This document shows, piece by piece, positions 21,741-32,509 of a DNA stretch of 64,000 bases. Source of the stretch: Marsupella aquatica (lineage: Eukaryota; Marchantiophyta); assembly GCA_973895155.1 (NCBI GenBank), contig OZ316898.1, positions 4,092,001 to 4,156,000 of the forward strand, read 5' to 3'. The position numbers and the translations under genes were made by a program. The notes under the pieces are model-generated. The model saw only the letters and a list, made by a program, of their open reading frames with translations. It searched no databases and had not been told where the DNA came from. The first letter of the stretch is position 1, and every line of letters starts with the position of its first letter.

Positions 21741-24700
21741 ATGGAACCCGGGCAGAGGCCGGAGGTAAGGCTGAGGGTGAAAACCCGATTAGGGTTAGGG
21801 CGCGTTAAGCGTCGGCAGCTAGGAAGGATCAACGGGAAGAAGGACCGGCAGAGGAGAGGGGTAAGGAGCGCTTGCAGGAGATGGTGGCTCATTTGCGAGC
21901 ACGAACTAGGCAGACGACTACGGGAGGCCAACTACTGTCAGCTGCTTAGGCAAGCACTCGGGGAGAGAGTAGATACCGACGATCAACCTAAGGAGGGTAT
22001 GAGCAACGTCAATCAAGCGGCACATTTCTGGGGATGCCTGTTCGAATGGGCAACTGAGTACATCAAGACTTACGAGGACGAGGAGTCAGAAAGGGCAGCT
22101 CGAGAACGGTAGGAGCTCGCTCGATTGTGGGAGCTGCAGAAGACGGCTTTCTTAGGAGGCGAACTCATCAAGGACGAGTTCCTGTGGACGCCTACTTCCA
22201 ATCAACTCGACGATCTTCTGTTTTGCAAAGACAGCGTCATCGGCATCCGAGAGGCCATCAAGAACTGCAACGACATACACTGGGAATTAAAGGGTAGCAC
22301 GGAAAGGTGGACCCAGGCAACGGTGCTAGGAGAAACCTCCACGGCAGCAGAGATGAAGAGGAAGGGAGCCGTCAACGATGAAGCCACCCCGGCAAAAAGA
22401 ACGAGGTCGGCGGCACCAAAGAAGCCAGCCGAGCAGCAAAGCAGGAGGCAGGGAGAAGCCGAAGAGGAGGAGGTCGATCCCATCAAGGCCATTCCAACCA
22501 GGGATGACACCTGGAAGGGCTGGGCGGCAACCCTACCGGTGGAGGTGCAACTACATTTTGCACGGGAGGAGGATGCATGCTTTACGGCCATGTAGACCAA
22601 GAAGTACCAAGGCTTCATGGCCGGATCCGGCTTGGAGGCCTTTGTAAGATTACCATGGCTGAAGCCGGAGGTACCGGAGTCAGACCTATTAGAATTCGTG
22701 GGGTCATGGGAACCCGAGACCAATTGCACGAGGATATATGGGAAGGATTTCTATCTTACTCCCAAGGTGATTGCCGAAGTGTTTGGCTTGCCGATGGGCA
22801 ATAAGACCAAAGTTGATACCAGGAAGACCTTGCCTGACAAGGAGTTCCGGTCGTTCCCCGGGCCATCAACAAAGAATGGCTTCTTCCGGAACACCTGCAC
22901 CAACCCGCACATAGGAGAGATGATCGACTTCTTGCGGGTGACCATGCATTGTAACTTGCCGAGGGCAGAGATCGGCAAGGCACAGGTCTATCTGGCAGAA
23001 AGGCCAGACCCAAGCCGGGACTACAACGGGTACCTCCTCAACCAATTGAAGAAGATCTTAAAGGAGGAGCAGCAGGTAATCGGCATGGGGAGCGTGTCGC
23101 GGCTTGGCTATCACATGCCGCTGTTGTGCCGGTATGCCAGAGGTCAGACTTTTGCCCCGGTACTTCCCCTGCAGGTAAGGGCACCCGAGGAAGCTCCAAC
23201 GCCGAGGCCGTTGGCTGAGAAGCCTCAACCACCTGTTAGTCCTACGATCAAGCAGGTGTTTAGGCCCAGGAAGGAAGACTTGCCGATGCAGCAACCAGGC
23301 ATGCAGAGTCTGCTGAAACTACTGGAGAAAGAAAAGAAATCGGCATCGGCAACAACAACGGCAACGGCAACAATGCAGGACACTACTACAGAGGTAGGCC
23401 TACACCGGCTCACAAGAGAAAACCCCTTTGCTGGAGACAAGGAGAGAATCAGGCCGGAATCCAAGCCAGGTGTTCGAATGTACGTGGGAACCTCAAGCTC
23501 CGAATCTGAGGCAGAATTGCCTGAAGCTCCTACCGAGGAAGAGGAGAGGGAGAAGCCGGAAATCCAAGAGGTAGAGGAGGCAGTGGAGGACTGCAGCCAT
23601 GATAATTCCGGCTATGGGTCGGACCATCACGTTGCAGGAGTAAGGACCTGTGGCCGGTTTGTCCCCACACTTCCAAGGGTAGTGCGAGGGGACCCCAACC
23701 AGCAGGGTAGCCCTGAGTCTCCCCCACCAGATGTTGCTCCCCCGAGCTTCGACGACATAAAACAGACGGTGCAGGAATTTCAGGAGCGAATCAAGCAGGA
23801 GGAAGAGGCCGCCCTGGCTAAGGAAAAGGATTTACCAGGAGGAGATTGGCCGGAGGACATCAGGCGGCTAGCCGAAAAAGGAAGCAAACCTCTAGCCACG
23901 ATTGAAGAGATCCGCAGGACGGCTTGGGAGCAGAGGCCACGATGGGCGATGCCGATCACTTCTACTTACTCCACCTACGCTAAGAATAGAGCCATGGAGT
24001 ATGGTGAGATGTGTGGGGAACTTGCGCTCGGCATCTTTGGAGAGGAGTTGGAGGTAGGACCCTTTTTCCATAGGGAGCAGTTGGAGAAGCACCAATTAGA
24101 AGAAGCGGTGGCTTTAGAGAGAAGCAAGAAGGACGAGGTCATTCGGCGGCTTAGGAGGATGGGAGCCGAGATTGAAGATCTAAGGGCGGCCAAGAAAGCC
24201 CAAGATGAACTGCGGATTAAACGACATGAGCTGAACATCATGCAGGGGCAGTTGGACGCCGCGCAGGCTGATAATCAGAATATCAAGGATAAACTGACTC
24301 AGACGCAGGAAGAGTTGGCCGACACGATCAAAGAAAGGGAAAAGTGGAAGCAAGAGCTGAAGAATACAGAGGAGGCCCACATAACAGCCAACAGCCGGGC
24401 CATGGCGGAGACCCAAAGAAAGGAATGGGCGTTGAAAGGGGAGCTCGAGAAAATCCGCGGAGCCCTTGAGCAGAAGGAGGTCGAGTTAGGGAAATCCTAT
24501 CAAGGGATTATGGTGCTGCAGCAGGAGCTTGCGTCCCTGACGGCCAGCTTCAAGGCCGACCTAAGGGAGAAGGACGAGATGCTCGAACAGACTTACGCCA
24601 AGATGAACCAGATGGAGTCTGTCATCATTGCAGAGCTCGACAAGGAGCTAAGAGCAACCCAGGAGGAGAAGGCTCCCTTGAAGAAGGAATTGGAGGAAGC

Positions 24701-25352
24701 CCACAGGGAGCAGGAGGAGGCCAAAAACGAGCTGGAGGGGGCACGTAAGGACCTGGATGAAACCCAAGAGGAGTTGGAGGAAATCACGAGGAAGATGGAG
24801 AACCTACAGCGGCGGGCCGACAACCAAACAGAGCGGCTGAAGAAACAAGCCGCAGTATTTAAATGCTTAGCTGCAGCAGGTCCATCTCCTGTTGGGACAA
24901 ACCAGTTACCAGGGGTGGTAATTGCCGAAGGACAAGCCGCGCCACCTGCACCAGTGCCGGAGGTAAGTGGGAAGGGGAAGGGACCAGCTGCCGAGCCACC
25001 AACGAAGAAGAAGCGGAAACCTTCAGGGTCAAGGAGTAATACGACTTCACAGGCCGTGGTGATCAAGGAGGTAGACCCAGCACCGACCCCAGACAGGGTC
25101 ACGGCTAAGGATCCAACTACCCTAGGGGAAGGGGAGGCCGAAGCTGTGGGGTTGGCTGAAGCCGAAGCCGTGGGGGTGGCTGAAGCCGAAGCCGTGGGAG
25201 TTGTCGAGGCTGAAGCCGAAGGTGGACCCAGTCAGGCCGATGGAGAGTTGACTCGGTCAAGGGCAGGTAATCTGTCAGTAGGCGGGCCAACGGCAGTGGC
25301 TGAGGAGGAAGTGTTGGGGGCGTCCATTGAGGATCCACCACCGGTGTCGTGA
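21741..25352 (+). pseudogene. LTR-encoded PMD-like/coiled-coil ORF, 5' LTR copy, two stops
   Basis: Same 1,204-codon frame as the intact copy at 45,701-49,312. It is interrupted by TAG at 22,110-22,112 and TAG at 22,593-22,595; the other copies have CAG at both places. Downstream of the second stop it is open to TGA 25,350-25,352, so the coiled coil and C-terminus remain uninterrupted. Private changes relative to the other three copies include Val to Met near 24,510 and Thr to Pro near 24,674. No full-length product can be made without readthrough. Confidence 0.9.
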
Positions 25353-26067
25353 CGGTGCAAGGGCGCCGTTCCTTTTAGGGAGGGCGGACGTGGAGGGAGG
25401 AGGCGTGAGTGGGCAGGGCGGGCACGGATCTCCACGTTTAGGATTAGGATCAGAACCAGGAGCGGCCCTGACACTTAGCTTAGTGGGATTGCGGTCCCAC
25501 TGGTAGGAGCAACACTTGTGCTCCTGCCTTGCTGTACATAGGTAGATTCGGGCAAGTAGATTACTGTTAAGTAGATTAGGCTTACGATGCAAAGAATGGC
25601 GGATCCACTACCAGGATAAGTACCTGGGCAGCGGGGAGCTCAGGGCCTCTTCTTTAGCAAGTTTTTAGTTTGCACCAGCCGGGCTGGGATCAAGTAGTAC
25701 GAGAAGCTCTCGGTTAGTCATACAGTGACCCTTGTGTATATTCATGTTTCCTCATGCCTAAGAGCTGAATAGAGTTGGCCTCACGGCTTAGTTCGCAGAA
25801 CTTGTGTATGAGATGTACTGTTTGTATGGCAAGTGCATGGTATGACTCAGTCAGAATGAGTCATTTTGCTATTTGTGTGTCGCATTAACTTGTGTGAAGA
25901 GTGCCCACATCAACAGAAGGAAGGAAAGTAAGCAGGGGAGTGAGAGTTGGATGTGTCGAGCTGAGAGAGGTCTTAGCGGCTTAACCAAGCCTATTGGGGA
26001 TCATTCCGGCGGCGGAATCCAAACATACCTAACAAGACGGAGGGGAAGACAGGGGAAGACAGGGGAA

Positions 26068-26082
26068 GGCCTATATTAGGCC
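26068..26082 (+). promoter_or_regulatory. Candidate LTR TATA box (palindromic)
   Basis: GGCCTATATTAGGCC, about 190 bp before the LTR end and 260 bp before the gag ATG. Conserved in all four LTR copies. Its spacing suits a start site near 26,100. There is no direct evidence of use. Confidence 0.35.
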
Positions 26083-26277
26083 GGCTACGTATCTCATGAC
26101 CCGATGAAGGATCTGTCCAGTATATGTGTGTAAAATGTTAATAGTAGTAGTAGAAGGTTAGCAGCGTCCCATGCCGCTAAGCCGCGGAAACGGCCTCGCC
26201 AAGCACGAAACCTGCGGGAATCGGCTTGAGCTGGGGGGTTTCTTGGGTTTAGGGAGCCATGGGACGCACCACATTTT

Positions 26278-26295
26278 TGGCGCTAGATGGAGGGG
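26278..26295 (+). other. Primer-binding site candidate
   Basis: TGGCGCTAGATGGAGGGG starts four bases after the 5' LTR. The leading TGG pairs with a tRNA CCA end, and TGGCGC openings are usual in plant gypsy elements. I cannot assign the tRNA with confidence. Confidence 0.7.
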
Positions 26296-26342
26296 GCATT
26301 TCTTAAGCCGTGAGATATGAAGTTAGAACGGAAGCGTAGGTA

Positions 26343-29336
26343 ATGACTGACCTTACGCCGAGGGAAGAAAGAGTGATTCAACGGGAGAGAGCTCGACTGC
26401 AGCAGCTCGCCGGGTGGCATGATACACAGCGACTGAGAGGGGCAGAAAGAGCTGGTAGCTCCGAAACTGGAAGTGGCGTCGAAGAAGACATACCAAAAGA
26501 AGAGTCGGTAAGGAGAAGTGAGTCTCCAACCGACATGGGGGAACCAGAGGCACGGCCAGACGAGAGGCCAGGGACCAGATTGAGCCAGCGGTCGCGCATA
26601 CATTACAAGGCATTTCATGGGAGAGGAGATGAGGATCCGGACGAATGGTTGGATGATTTCGAGGGAACCGCTGCAGCAAATGGAGAATCGGCCATCAAGA
26701 TGCAGATTCTTCCCGGCCTGTTCAAGGGTGAGGCTAGGCCTTGGTACAGAGCATTAGATGTGGAAGATCAAGCCATCTAGGATATCTTCAAAACACTCTT
26801 TGTTAAGGAGTTTCGACCCATTGGAACTTCAGAACTAGCAGTGCTGAAGTTGGGACAACTTCGGTTCAAGGAGAACAAATCCTTCAGGAAGTTCTTGCAA
26901 CGCTTTCAGAAACTGGTAAGACGTACAAAGACCAATGCATCTGAAGGTATGCAACTTCAATGGTTGGTGAATGCTTTGCCACAGAAGATGAGTTTTGCAA
27001 TTAGGAAGGAGAACCCGGAGACCTTAGCCGAAGCAATTAAGGATATTCAATTATACATTAATGCAGATATCACAAGCCGGAAGAAACAGCTTAAGTCTGA
27101 GAGTTCCTCATCAGAGGAGGGATCACCCCATAAGAAAAAAGATAAGAAGAAGAAACATTCCAAGAAGTCTAGAAGTGATAAGTCAAGCTCGGATAGTGGG
27201 AGTAGCAAGAGTGAGTCATCTTCTAGTTCTGAAGAAGAAAAAACTAGGAAAAGGAAGGGCAAAAGGAGAGGGAAGATGAAAGTCAAGATGGAGGCTAAGC
27301 CACCAGATAACATCGTAGCCCTTACCGAGCAACTTAAGGCTATCATTGCAGAGGTAAAACCAAAGAAGAAGGTAGTACAGGAGGATAGCTCTGTATGGTG
27401 TGCCTTATGTTATAAAACCGGACACCATAAAGATGCTTGTCCTAAGCTTAATACTAATCATGTTCGGCATGTGGCCGAGATCAGACCATGTCAGGGAGAA
27501 GTAGAGTACTTTTTGGGAGATGCCACTGATAGTGTTTTCGGCATCAGTGAGACTGGAGCACGAGACCTATCCAACAGACCTGCATCTCTGTGGTCAGGGT
27601 TAAGGAACAATCCAGGAGAGATGTATCCTCGGATTATTCAGAACCCGTCAGTACCTCCTAGGCCGAATGTGCAAAGATTTGCGGCGTGCTATAATTGTGG
27701 TCAACCTGGCCATTTTGCTAGAGAATGCCCGAATGCACGCAAACAGGGTGATGGACAACCAGCTCAGCTATGTATGGGATGCCGACAGGAAGGTCATATG
27801 CTAGGGCAATGTCCTACTTGGTTGGCAGGCCTGGCCGCAAATCATAAGCTTTTGCCGATCAAGATCTTACCGCCAGGTACTACCCCCGGAGGAGTTCAAA
27901 TCAACCACATCGAACTAGGATGGCAAGAGGATGCCGAGGCAGAGTTCGTACCATCTGATGATGAGGCCGAAGCCCTATCAACCTTCTCAGAGGAGGATTT
28001 AGATCATGATTGCTACCGGGTCTCTACTCGATCTACCAGAAGGAAGGAAAGGTGGGATGGGCTGGCCAAAAATAAAGGGAAGGTTACGGAGGAAAGGATC
28101 GACTCTTCGTCAACATCAACAGAAGGAGAAGGGAGGGCTCCGGCAATACAGGTAAGCCATGAGCCCACCAGTGAAACCAATCCTTCACAAGATAGCGACT
28201 TCAATCGAGATCATCCTAAGTTGTTCTACCCCTCTGTTATGGCTAGTGTTAAGGAACAACTAAGAGAATTAGAAACCCTGGAGAATACCGAAGCCATTGC
28301 CAAGGATGTAAAACGAGCAAAAGCATTGTTTGCTTCGGAAGACCCAACAGCTGTGGAGACTAGCGTGGCAAAACTGGCCGAATCCAAGACGGAAACACCA
28401 CCAGAAGAGAAGCCGATTGTTCCCTATGACCTGGCTAAAGATGTACTAGAATCTAGAGTCTCGGCAACAGTAGGTCAACTATTGAAAAATAGCCCGTACT
28501 TCCGGAAGCAATTAAGGAAGGCTATTCTCGGCAAGCCGAGATTACCCAAGGTAGCAACCAGATCCGACGTACTAATGATAGAAGAAGATCAAGGAGCCCC
28601 AGCATTACCATTAATGATTCAAGGAGAATTATTACTACGGGTACCCATCGATGGAGGATCAGGGGTATGTATTATGATCGATTCAACAGCAAAAGGGTGG
28701 GGTCTAACACCGGAGATGACTGGAAGAGTGTTGAACATGGCCAATGGATATCAGGTCATTCCGACGGGAGTGTTAACCGGCATCAAGACAGAGATAGGAG
28801 GTATCTTCTTTAGCATTAACTATGTAGTAATGAAGCCGGTAAATCCTACGTCATTCCGGCTATTGATTGGTAGGCCATGGCTATACCTAGCCGAGGTAAT
28901 AGAAGATTGGGGTAAAAAGCAGTTCACTTTCGGGACCCCCTCTATCACGGTATCCTGGGACACTAAGGATGACCGTAGGAAAAGCATAAGGGAAGTAGAT
29001 GGGTACGATAGTGGACTGGAGTCAGCCGATGAAGTACGTTGGTTAGAATGCTTCACTAACCTAACCAAAGAAGGTGTCTTTGGACCAGAGGTACCCCCCA
29101 GCGGATTATGGCAAGAACCAATGGAAGGTGACTTGGAAGAAGAAGACGAAGAGGTCGAGGACTGCTTTACAATAGAATCCACCTTTTTAGCTGCAATTCC
29201 GGAGGAAGTTAAGGATGTAGACCAATTGGATGAAACGGCTAAGTGGGGAGCAGTAGCAGGGACAGTGGATTTTCTGCAGGCGTTGTGGCAGAGCCGACGG
29301 GGTCCACAACGCCATCGATCATCGGCAAGGAATTAA
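26343..29336 (+). pseudogene. gag-protease frame with one nonsense codon
   Basis: Opens at ATG 26,343. The gag core reads HYKAFHGRGDEDPDEWLDDF...WYRAL, then TAG at 26,778-26,780 breaks the frame, and the same frame continues to TAA 29,334-29,336. After the capsid-like core is a Ser/Lys/Arg/Glu-rich low-complexity segment (27,090-27,290). Three CCHC zinc knuckles for RNA binding follow: CALCYKTGHHKDAC near 27,400, CYNCGQPGHFAREC near 27,690 and CMGCRQEGHMLGQC near 27,770. An aspartic protease region carries IDGGSG near 28,645 and LLIGRPWL near 28,860. Gag would form the particle and protease would mature it. Pol lies in another frame starting at 29,243, so pol expression needs a frame change. 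Confidence 0.92.
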
Positions 29337-32300
29337 ATACCAAGGGATCGGCATACAAGCCGATTACGAGGGCAGAACAAATTGAGGCCCTATTAGAAGC
29401 CGAGAGAGCACAGCGGCCTAACTCTCAGGAGCAAGAGGTGGATGAGATGGACAGACACGATCCAGAGCCAAGGCAGGAAGGGGAGCCGACCACTAATTCA
29501 AAACCGAATAGACCGGTAAGGGGACAATCTATGGACACCAAGGAAGGGACCGACTCGGCTAGTCCAACCGAGATCCCAATTTATGGAGGTATGAGATTAG
29601 AGAGACTGGAAGCCGAACTGGACCCGAATTTGAAGAAGCAGATTAATATGATCCAAGCACGGCAATATTGGAAGCTCGACTTAGGAGAGGGAAGAGAACT
29701 GAACTTAGGGAGAAACCTAGCACCTGAGCTCGAGAAAGAGATCAGTGACTTATTGATTGAATTTCAGGATGTGTTTGCATGGAGTCACCAAGATCTAAAG
29801 GGCGTAGATCCAACACTAGGGGAACATCGAATTGATCTCATGTTAGGAGCCAAATCATTTCGACAACCAATTCGAAGGATGAACCCGAAGTATTCCCTGC
29901 TGGTCAAAACAGAAATCGACAAACTAGTGGAAGCTGGATTCATCACTCCAGTCCTGCATTCAGACTGGGTGTCTCCAATTGTGATAGTTCCCAAGAAAGC
30001 TGGACCCGATGGTAAACCCAAGATCCGGGTTTGTCAGGATTACAGGAAGCTGAATGAAGCAACATTAAAAGACCATTTTCCTTTACCGTTTACTGATATG
30101 GTACTAGACATGGTAGCCAGTCATGAACTATATTCATTCATGGATGGATACTCTGGTTACAACCAAATCAGGATTCGACAGGAAGACCAAATCAAGACGG
30201 CCTTCATCACGGAATGGGGGATCTATATCTTCAATCGTATGCCGTTTGGACTCTGCAACGCACCAGCTATGTTCCAACGATTAATGGTGAACATTTTTCA
30301 TGATTACTTGAGAAAGTTCATGGAAATCTTCATTGATGACTTTGCAGTATTCGGGAAGGCATCGAAACATGCTAAATACCTCAGGAAAACCTTCATGAGA
30401 TGTAGGGAGGTGGGTCTCAAGTTACACCCAGATAAATGTTTTTTTGCAGTAACCGAGGGGGTGCTACTAGGTCACAAGGTATCAAGGAAGGGCATTGAGA
30501 TTGACAAAGGTAAGCTAGCAGTATGGCTAGATATCATGCAACCTAAGAACATAAAGGATGTAAGATCCTTCTTGGGATGCATTGGTTACTATCGCCGGTT
30601 CATCAAGGATTTTGCCAAGCTAGCTTTACCATTAACCAATATGCTCAAGGCAGGAGCAGACTTCGAACCCACACCCGAACGAGTCACAGCGGTGGTAGAA
30701 TTGAAGCAGACGTTAGTAGAGGCCCCAGTCATGATAGCACCGGACTGGAACAAAGATTTTCATGTTTTTGTAGATGTCTCGGGCTTCTGTATTGGCTCAG
30801 TACTAAGTCAGTTGGATGAGAAAGGAAGGGACCATCCCATATACTTCGCAAGCCGTCAGCTTGCCGATGCCGAACGGAACTACTCTACCACGGAAAGAGA
30901 AGCATTAGGAGTCATTTATTCTTGTAAAAAGTTTAGGCATTATTTACTAGGGTACAAGGTAATCTTTCATACTGATCATGAAAGTTTGAAGTACCTAGTC
31001 AATAAGCCGGACCTTATAGGCAGAGTAGCAAGATGGATTTTGCTATTACAGGAGTTTAACTATGAGCTGAGGATCAAGCCAGGAAAGTTACATGCCAATG
31101 CCGACTTCTTTTCAAGGATCACAGGTAAACCTGCCACGGATTGCATCGATGATCGATTCCCCGACGAGGAGCTATTCGTTGTGGAAATAGCTGGTACATG
31201 GTACCCTGAGATTCTACAATTTCTCAGCACTTCCAGATTACAGCCAGGATTAAGCCGAGAGCAAGCCGCAGTCTTTGTGCGGAAGGTCAGACAGTATCAG
31301 TGCATTAAAGGCATACTGCACAAGCATGGAATCAACGGCACGATTCAAAGGTGTTTGGAGAAGAGAGAGGTAAAACGAGTCCTACGGGCCATGCATGGAG
31401 AGGAGGCCGGAGGACATTTTGCCCCAGTAACCACGTCTAAGAAGATATTAAATGCCGGTTACTGGTGGCCCACCTTGCACAAAGATGTCTATCAGTTTAT
31501 CAAACAATGCGATCCTTGTCAACGAGCGGGAGGACCAAGGGCGTCCACCAGGCATCCACTGCACCCTATTCTACCTCTAGCACCATTCGAGAAGTGGGGT
31601 ATTGATTACATTGGACCTCTGAAACCACTGACCCACCCTCGACGGAACAAGTACATAATCCTGGCTACGGATTATGCAACTAAATGGGTAGAGGCCAGAC
31701 CAACAACGAAGGATGATGCAATTACTACGGCTAGATTTATGTATGAGCAGATCTTCACCAGGTATGGAGCACCCCTAGAATTAGTTAGTGATAGAGGAAC
31801 CCATTTTTTGAATGATATAATTAGTCGTTTAAATGAGCAGTATTTAGTTAAACATAGGCCTACTACTCCCTACCATCCAAAGGCAAACGGGTTGACAGAA
31901 CGAGCAAACGGAATCATAGGAAAGATATTGAACAAGACAGTAGCTCAGAACAAACTCGATTGGGATGATAAATTGTTTGCTGCTGTTTTTGCTTACAATC
32001 TGGCCTATAAATCCACTACCGGTCATACACCCTTCTTCTTAACCTTTGGACAAGAAGCCCTGGTACCCATGCAACTTGAGATACCGACATTTCAAGTTAC
32101 AATTGAGGAAAGAGCCTCAGCGGAGGAGAGCCTAAAGGAGCGAGAATATAGGTTAGAAGCTTTAGAGGAAGCGAGAATGATTTCAGCCGAGAGAGTAGAA
32201 TATAGACAGAATATCATGAAGCAGCAGTATGATAAAAGGTTAAAAGTAGTTAGTATTCATACCGGTGATCTTGTGCTACTTTATGACAGTAGGTATAGTA

Positions 32301-32509
32301 GGTTTCCAGGAAAGCTTTACACTCGCTGGTTAGGACCCTTTAGAGTAACCATGATGTTCCCCAATGGCTCCGTGCAATTGGCCAACATTACGGGAGAGGT
32401 ATATCCAGTTCGCATCCATTATGACCGCCTCAAGAAATACTATATGGACGAAGATGAAGTTGTTCGCGAGGACGCTTCACAATTAAGTGGGGAGCTATGT
32501 GATGCCTAG
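29243..32509 (+). CDS. pol: reverse transcriptase, RNase H, integrase
   Basis: Uninterrupted frame after TAA 29,240-29,242, with no ATG near its start, so it is probably made as a fusion with gag-protease rather than independently. RT: LVEAGFITPVLHSDWVSPIV, CQDYRKLNEAT, SFMDGYSGYNQI, RMPFGLCNAPAMFQR and catalytic FIDD near 30,330 (Phe where many elements have Tyr). RNase H: VDVSGFCIGSVL, YSTTEREALGVIY and FHTDHESLKYL. Integrase: HHCC zinc site (MHGEEAGGH...CDPCQ, 31,390-31,520), then catalytic Asp in WGIDYIGPL (31,597), Asp in VSDRGTHF (31,790) and Glu in GLTERANG (31,900), and a GPF module TRWLGPFRV near 32,325. No chromodomain and no second RNase H are visible. The last codons, TGT GAT GCC TAG, are the first bases of the 3' LTR. 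Confidence 0.93.
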   Translation: MGSSSRDSGFSAGVVAEPTGSTTPSIIGKELNTKGSAYKPITRAEQIEALLEAERAQRPNSQEQEVDEMDRHDPEPRQEGEPTTNSKPNRPVRGQSMDTKEGTDSASPTEIPIYGGMRLERLEAELDPNLKKQINMIQARQYWKLDLGEGRELNLGRNLAPELEKEISDLLIEFQDVFAWSHQDLKGVDPTLGEHRIDLMLGAKSFRQPIRRMNPKYSLLVKTEIDKLVEAGFITPVLHSDWVSPIVIVPKKAGPDGKPKIRVCQDYRKLNEATLKDHFPLPFTDMVLDMVASHELYSFMDGYSGYNQIRIRQEDQIKTAFITEWGIYIFNRMPFGLCNAPAMFQRLMVNIFHDYLRKFMEIFIDDFAVFGKASKHAKYLRKTFMRCREVGLKLHPDKCFFAVTEGVLLGHKVSRKGIEIDKGKLAVWLDIMQPKNIKDVRSFLGCIGYYRRFIKDFAKLALPLTNMLKAGADFEPTPERVTAVVELKQTLVEAPVMIAPDWNKDFHVFVDVSGFCIGSVLSQLDEKGRDHPIYFASRQLADAERNYSTTEREALGVIYSCKKFRHYLLGYKVIFHTDHESLKYLVNKPDLIGRVARWILLLQEFNYELRIKPGKLHANADFFSRITGKPATDCIDDRFPDEELFVVEIAGTWYPEILQFLSTSRLQPGLSREQAAVFVRKVRQYQCIKGILHKHGINGTIQRCLEKREVKRVLRAMHGEEAGGHFAPVTTSKKILNAGYWWPTLHKDVYQFIKQCDPCQRAGGPRASTRHPLHPILPLAPFEKWGIDYIGPLKPLTHPRRNKYIILATDYATKWVEARPTTKDDAITTARFMYEQIFTRYGAPLELVSDRGTHFLNDIISRLNEQYLVKHRPTTPYHPKANGLTERANGIIGKILNKTVAQNKLDWDDKLFAAVFAYNLAYKSTTGHTPFFLTFGQEALVPMQLEIPTFQVTIEERASAEESLKEREYRLEALEEARMISAERVEYRQNIMKQQYDKRLKVVSIHTGDLVLLYDSRYSRFPGKLYTRWLGPFRVTMMFPNGSVQLANITGEVYPVRIHYDRLKKYYMDEDEVVREDASQLSGELCDA
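32485..32494 (+). other. Polypurine tract candidate inside pol
   Basis: AAGTGGGGAG, three bases before the 3' LTR. It would prime plus-strand DNA synthesis. Because pol runs into the LTR, the tract is also coding sequence. One T interrupts the purines. Confidence 0.5.

Larger units (their letters stand above)
21626..26273 (+). repeat. 5' LTR of the gypsy element
   Basis: 4,648 bp, TG...CA ends. ORF at 21,741-25,352. The non-coding tail (25,353-26,273) has a TATA-like GGCCTATATTAGGCC palindrome at 26,068-26,082, after repeats of ACAGGGGAAG. It also has a 10-bp inverted repeat, GCGTCCCATG (26,164-26,173) with CATGGGACGC (26,258-26,267). If that TATA box is used, almost the whole LTR, including the ORF, is U3, and R-U5 is under 200 bp. 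Confidence 0.95.

Noticed and set aside
22202-22729. 175-codon and other antisense frames opposite the LTR ORF
   Set aside because: Shadows of the real frame in GC-rich sequence; they recur only because the LTR recurs.
25873-26079. 68-codon frame repeated identically in the LTR tails (also 36,745; 44,974 minus; 58,993)
   Set aside because: Its conservation only reflects the near identity of the LTR copies. It has no domain and overlaps the candidate promoter.
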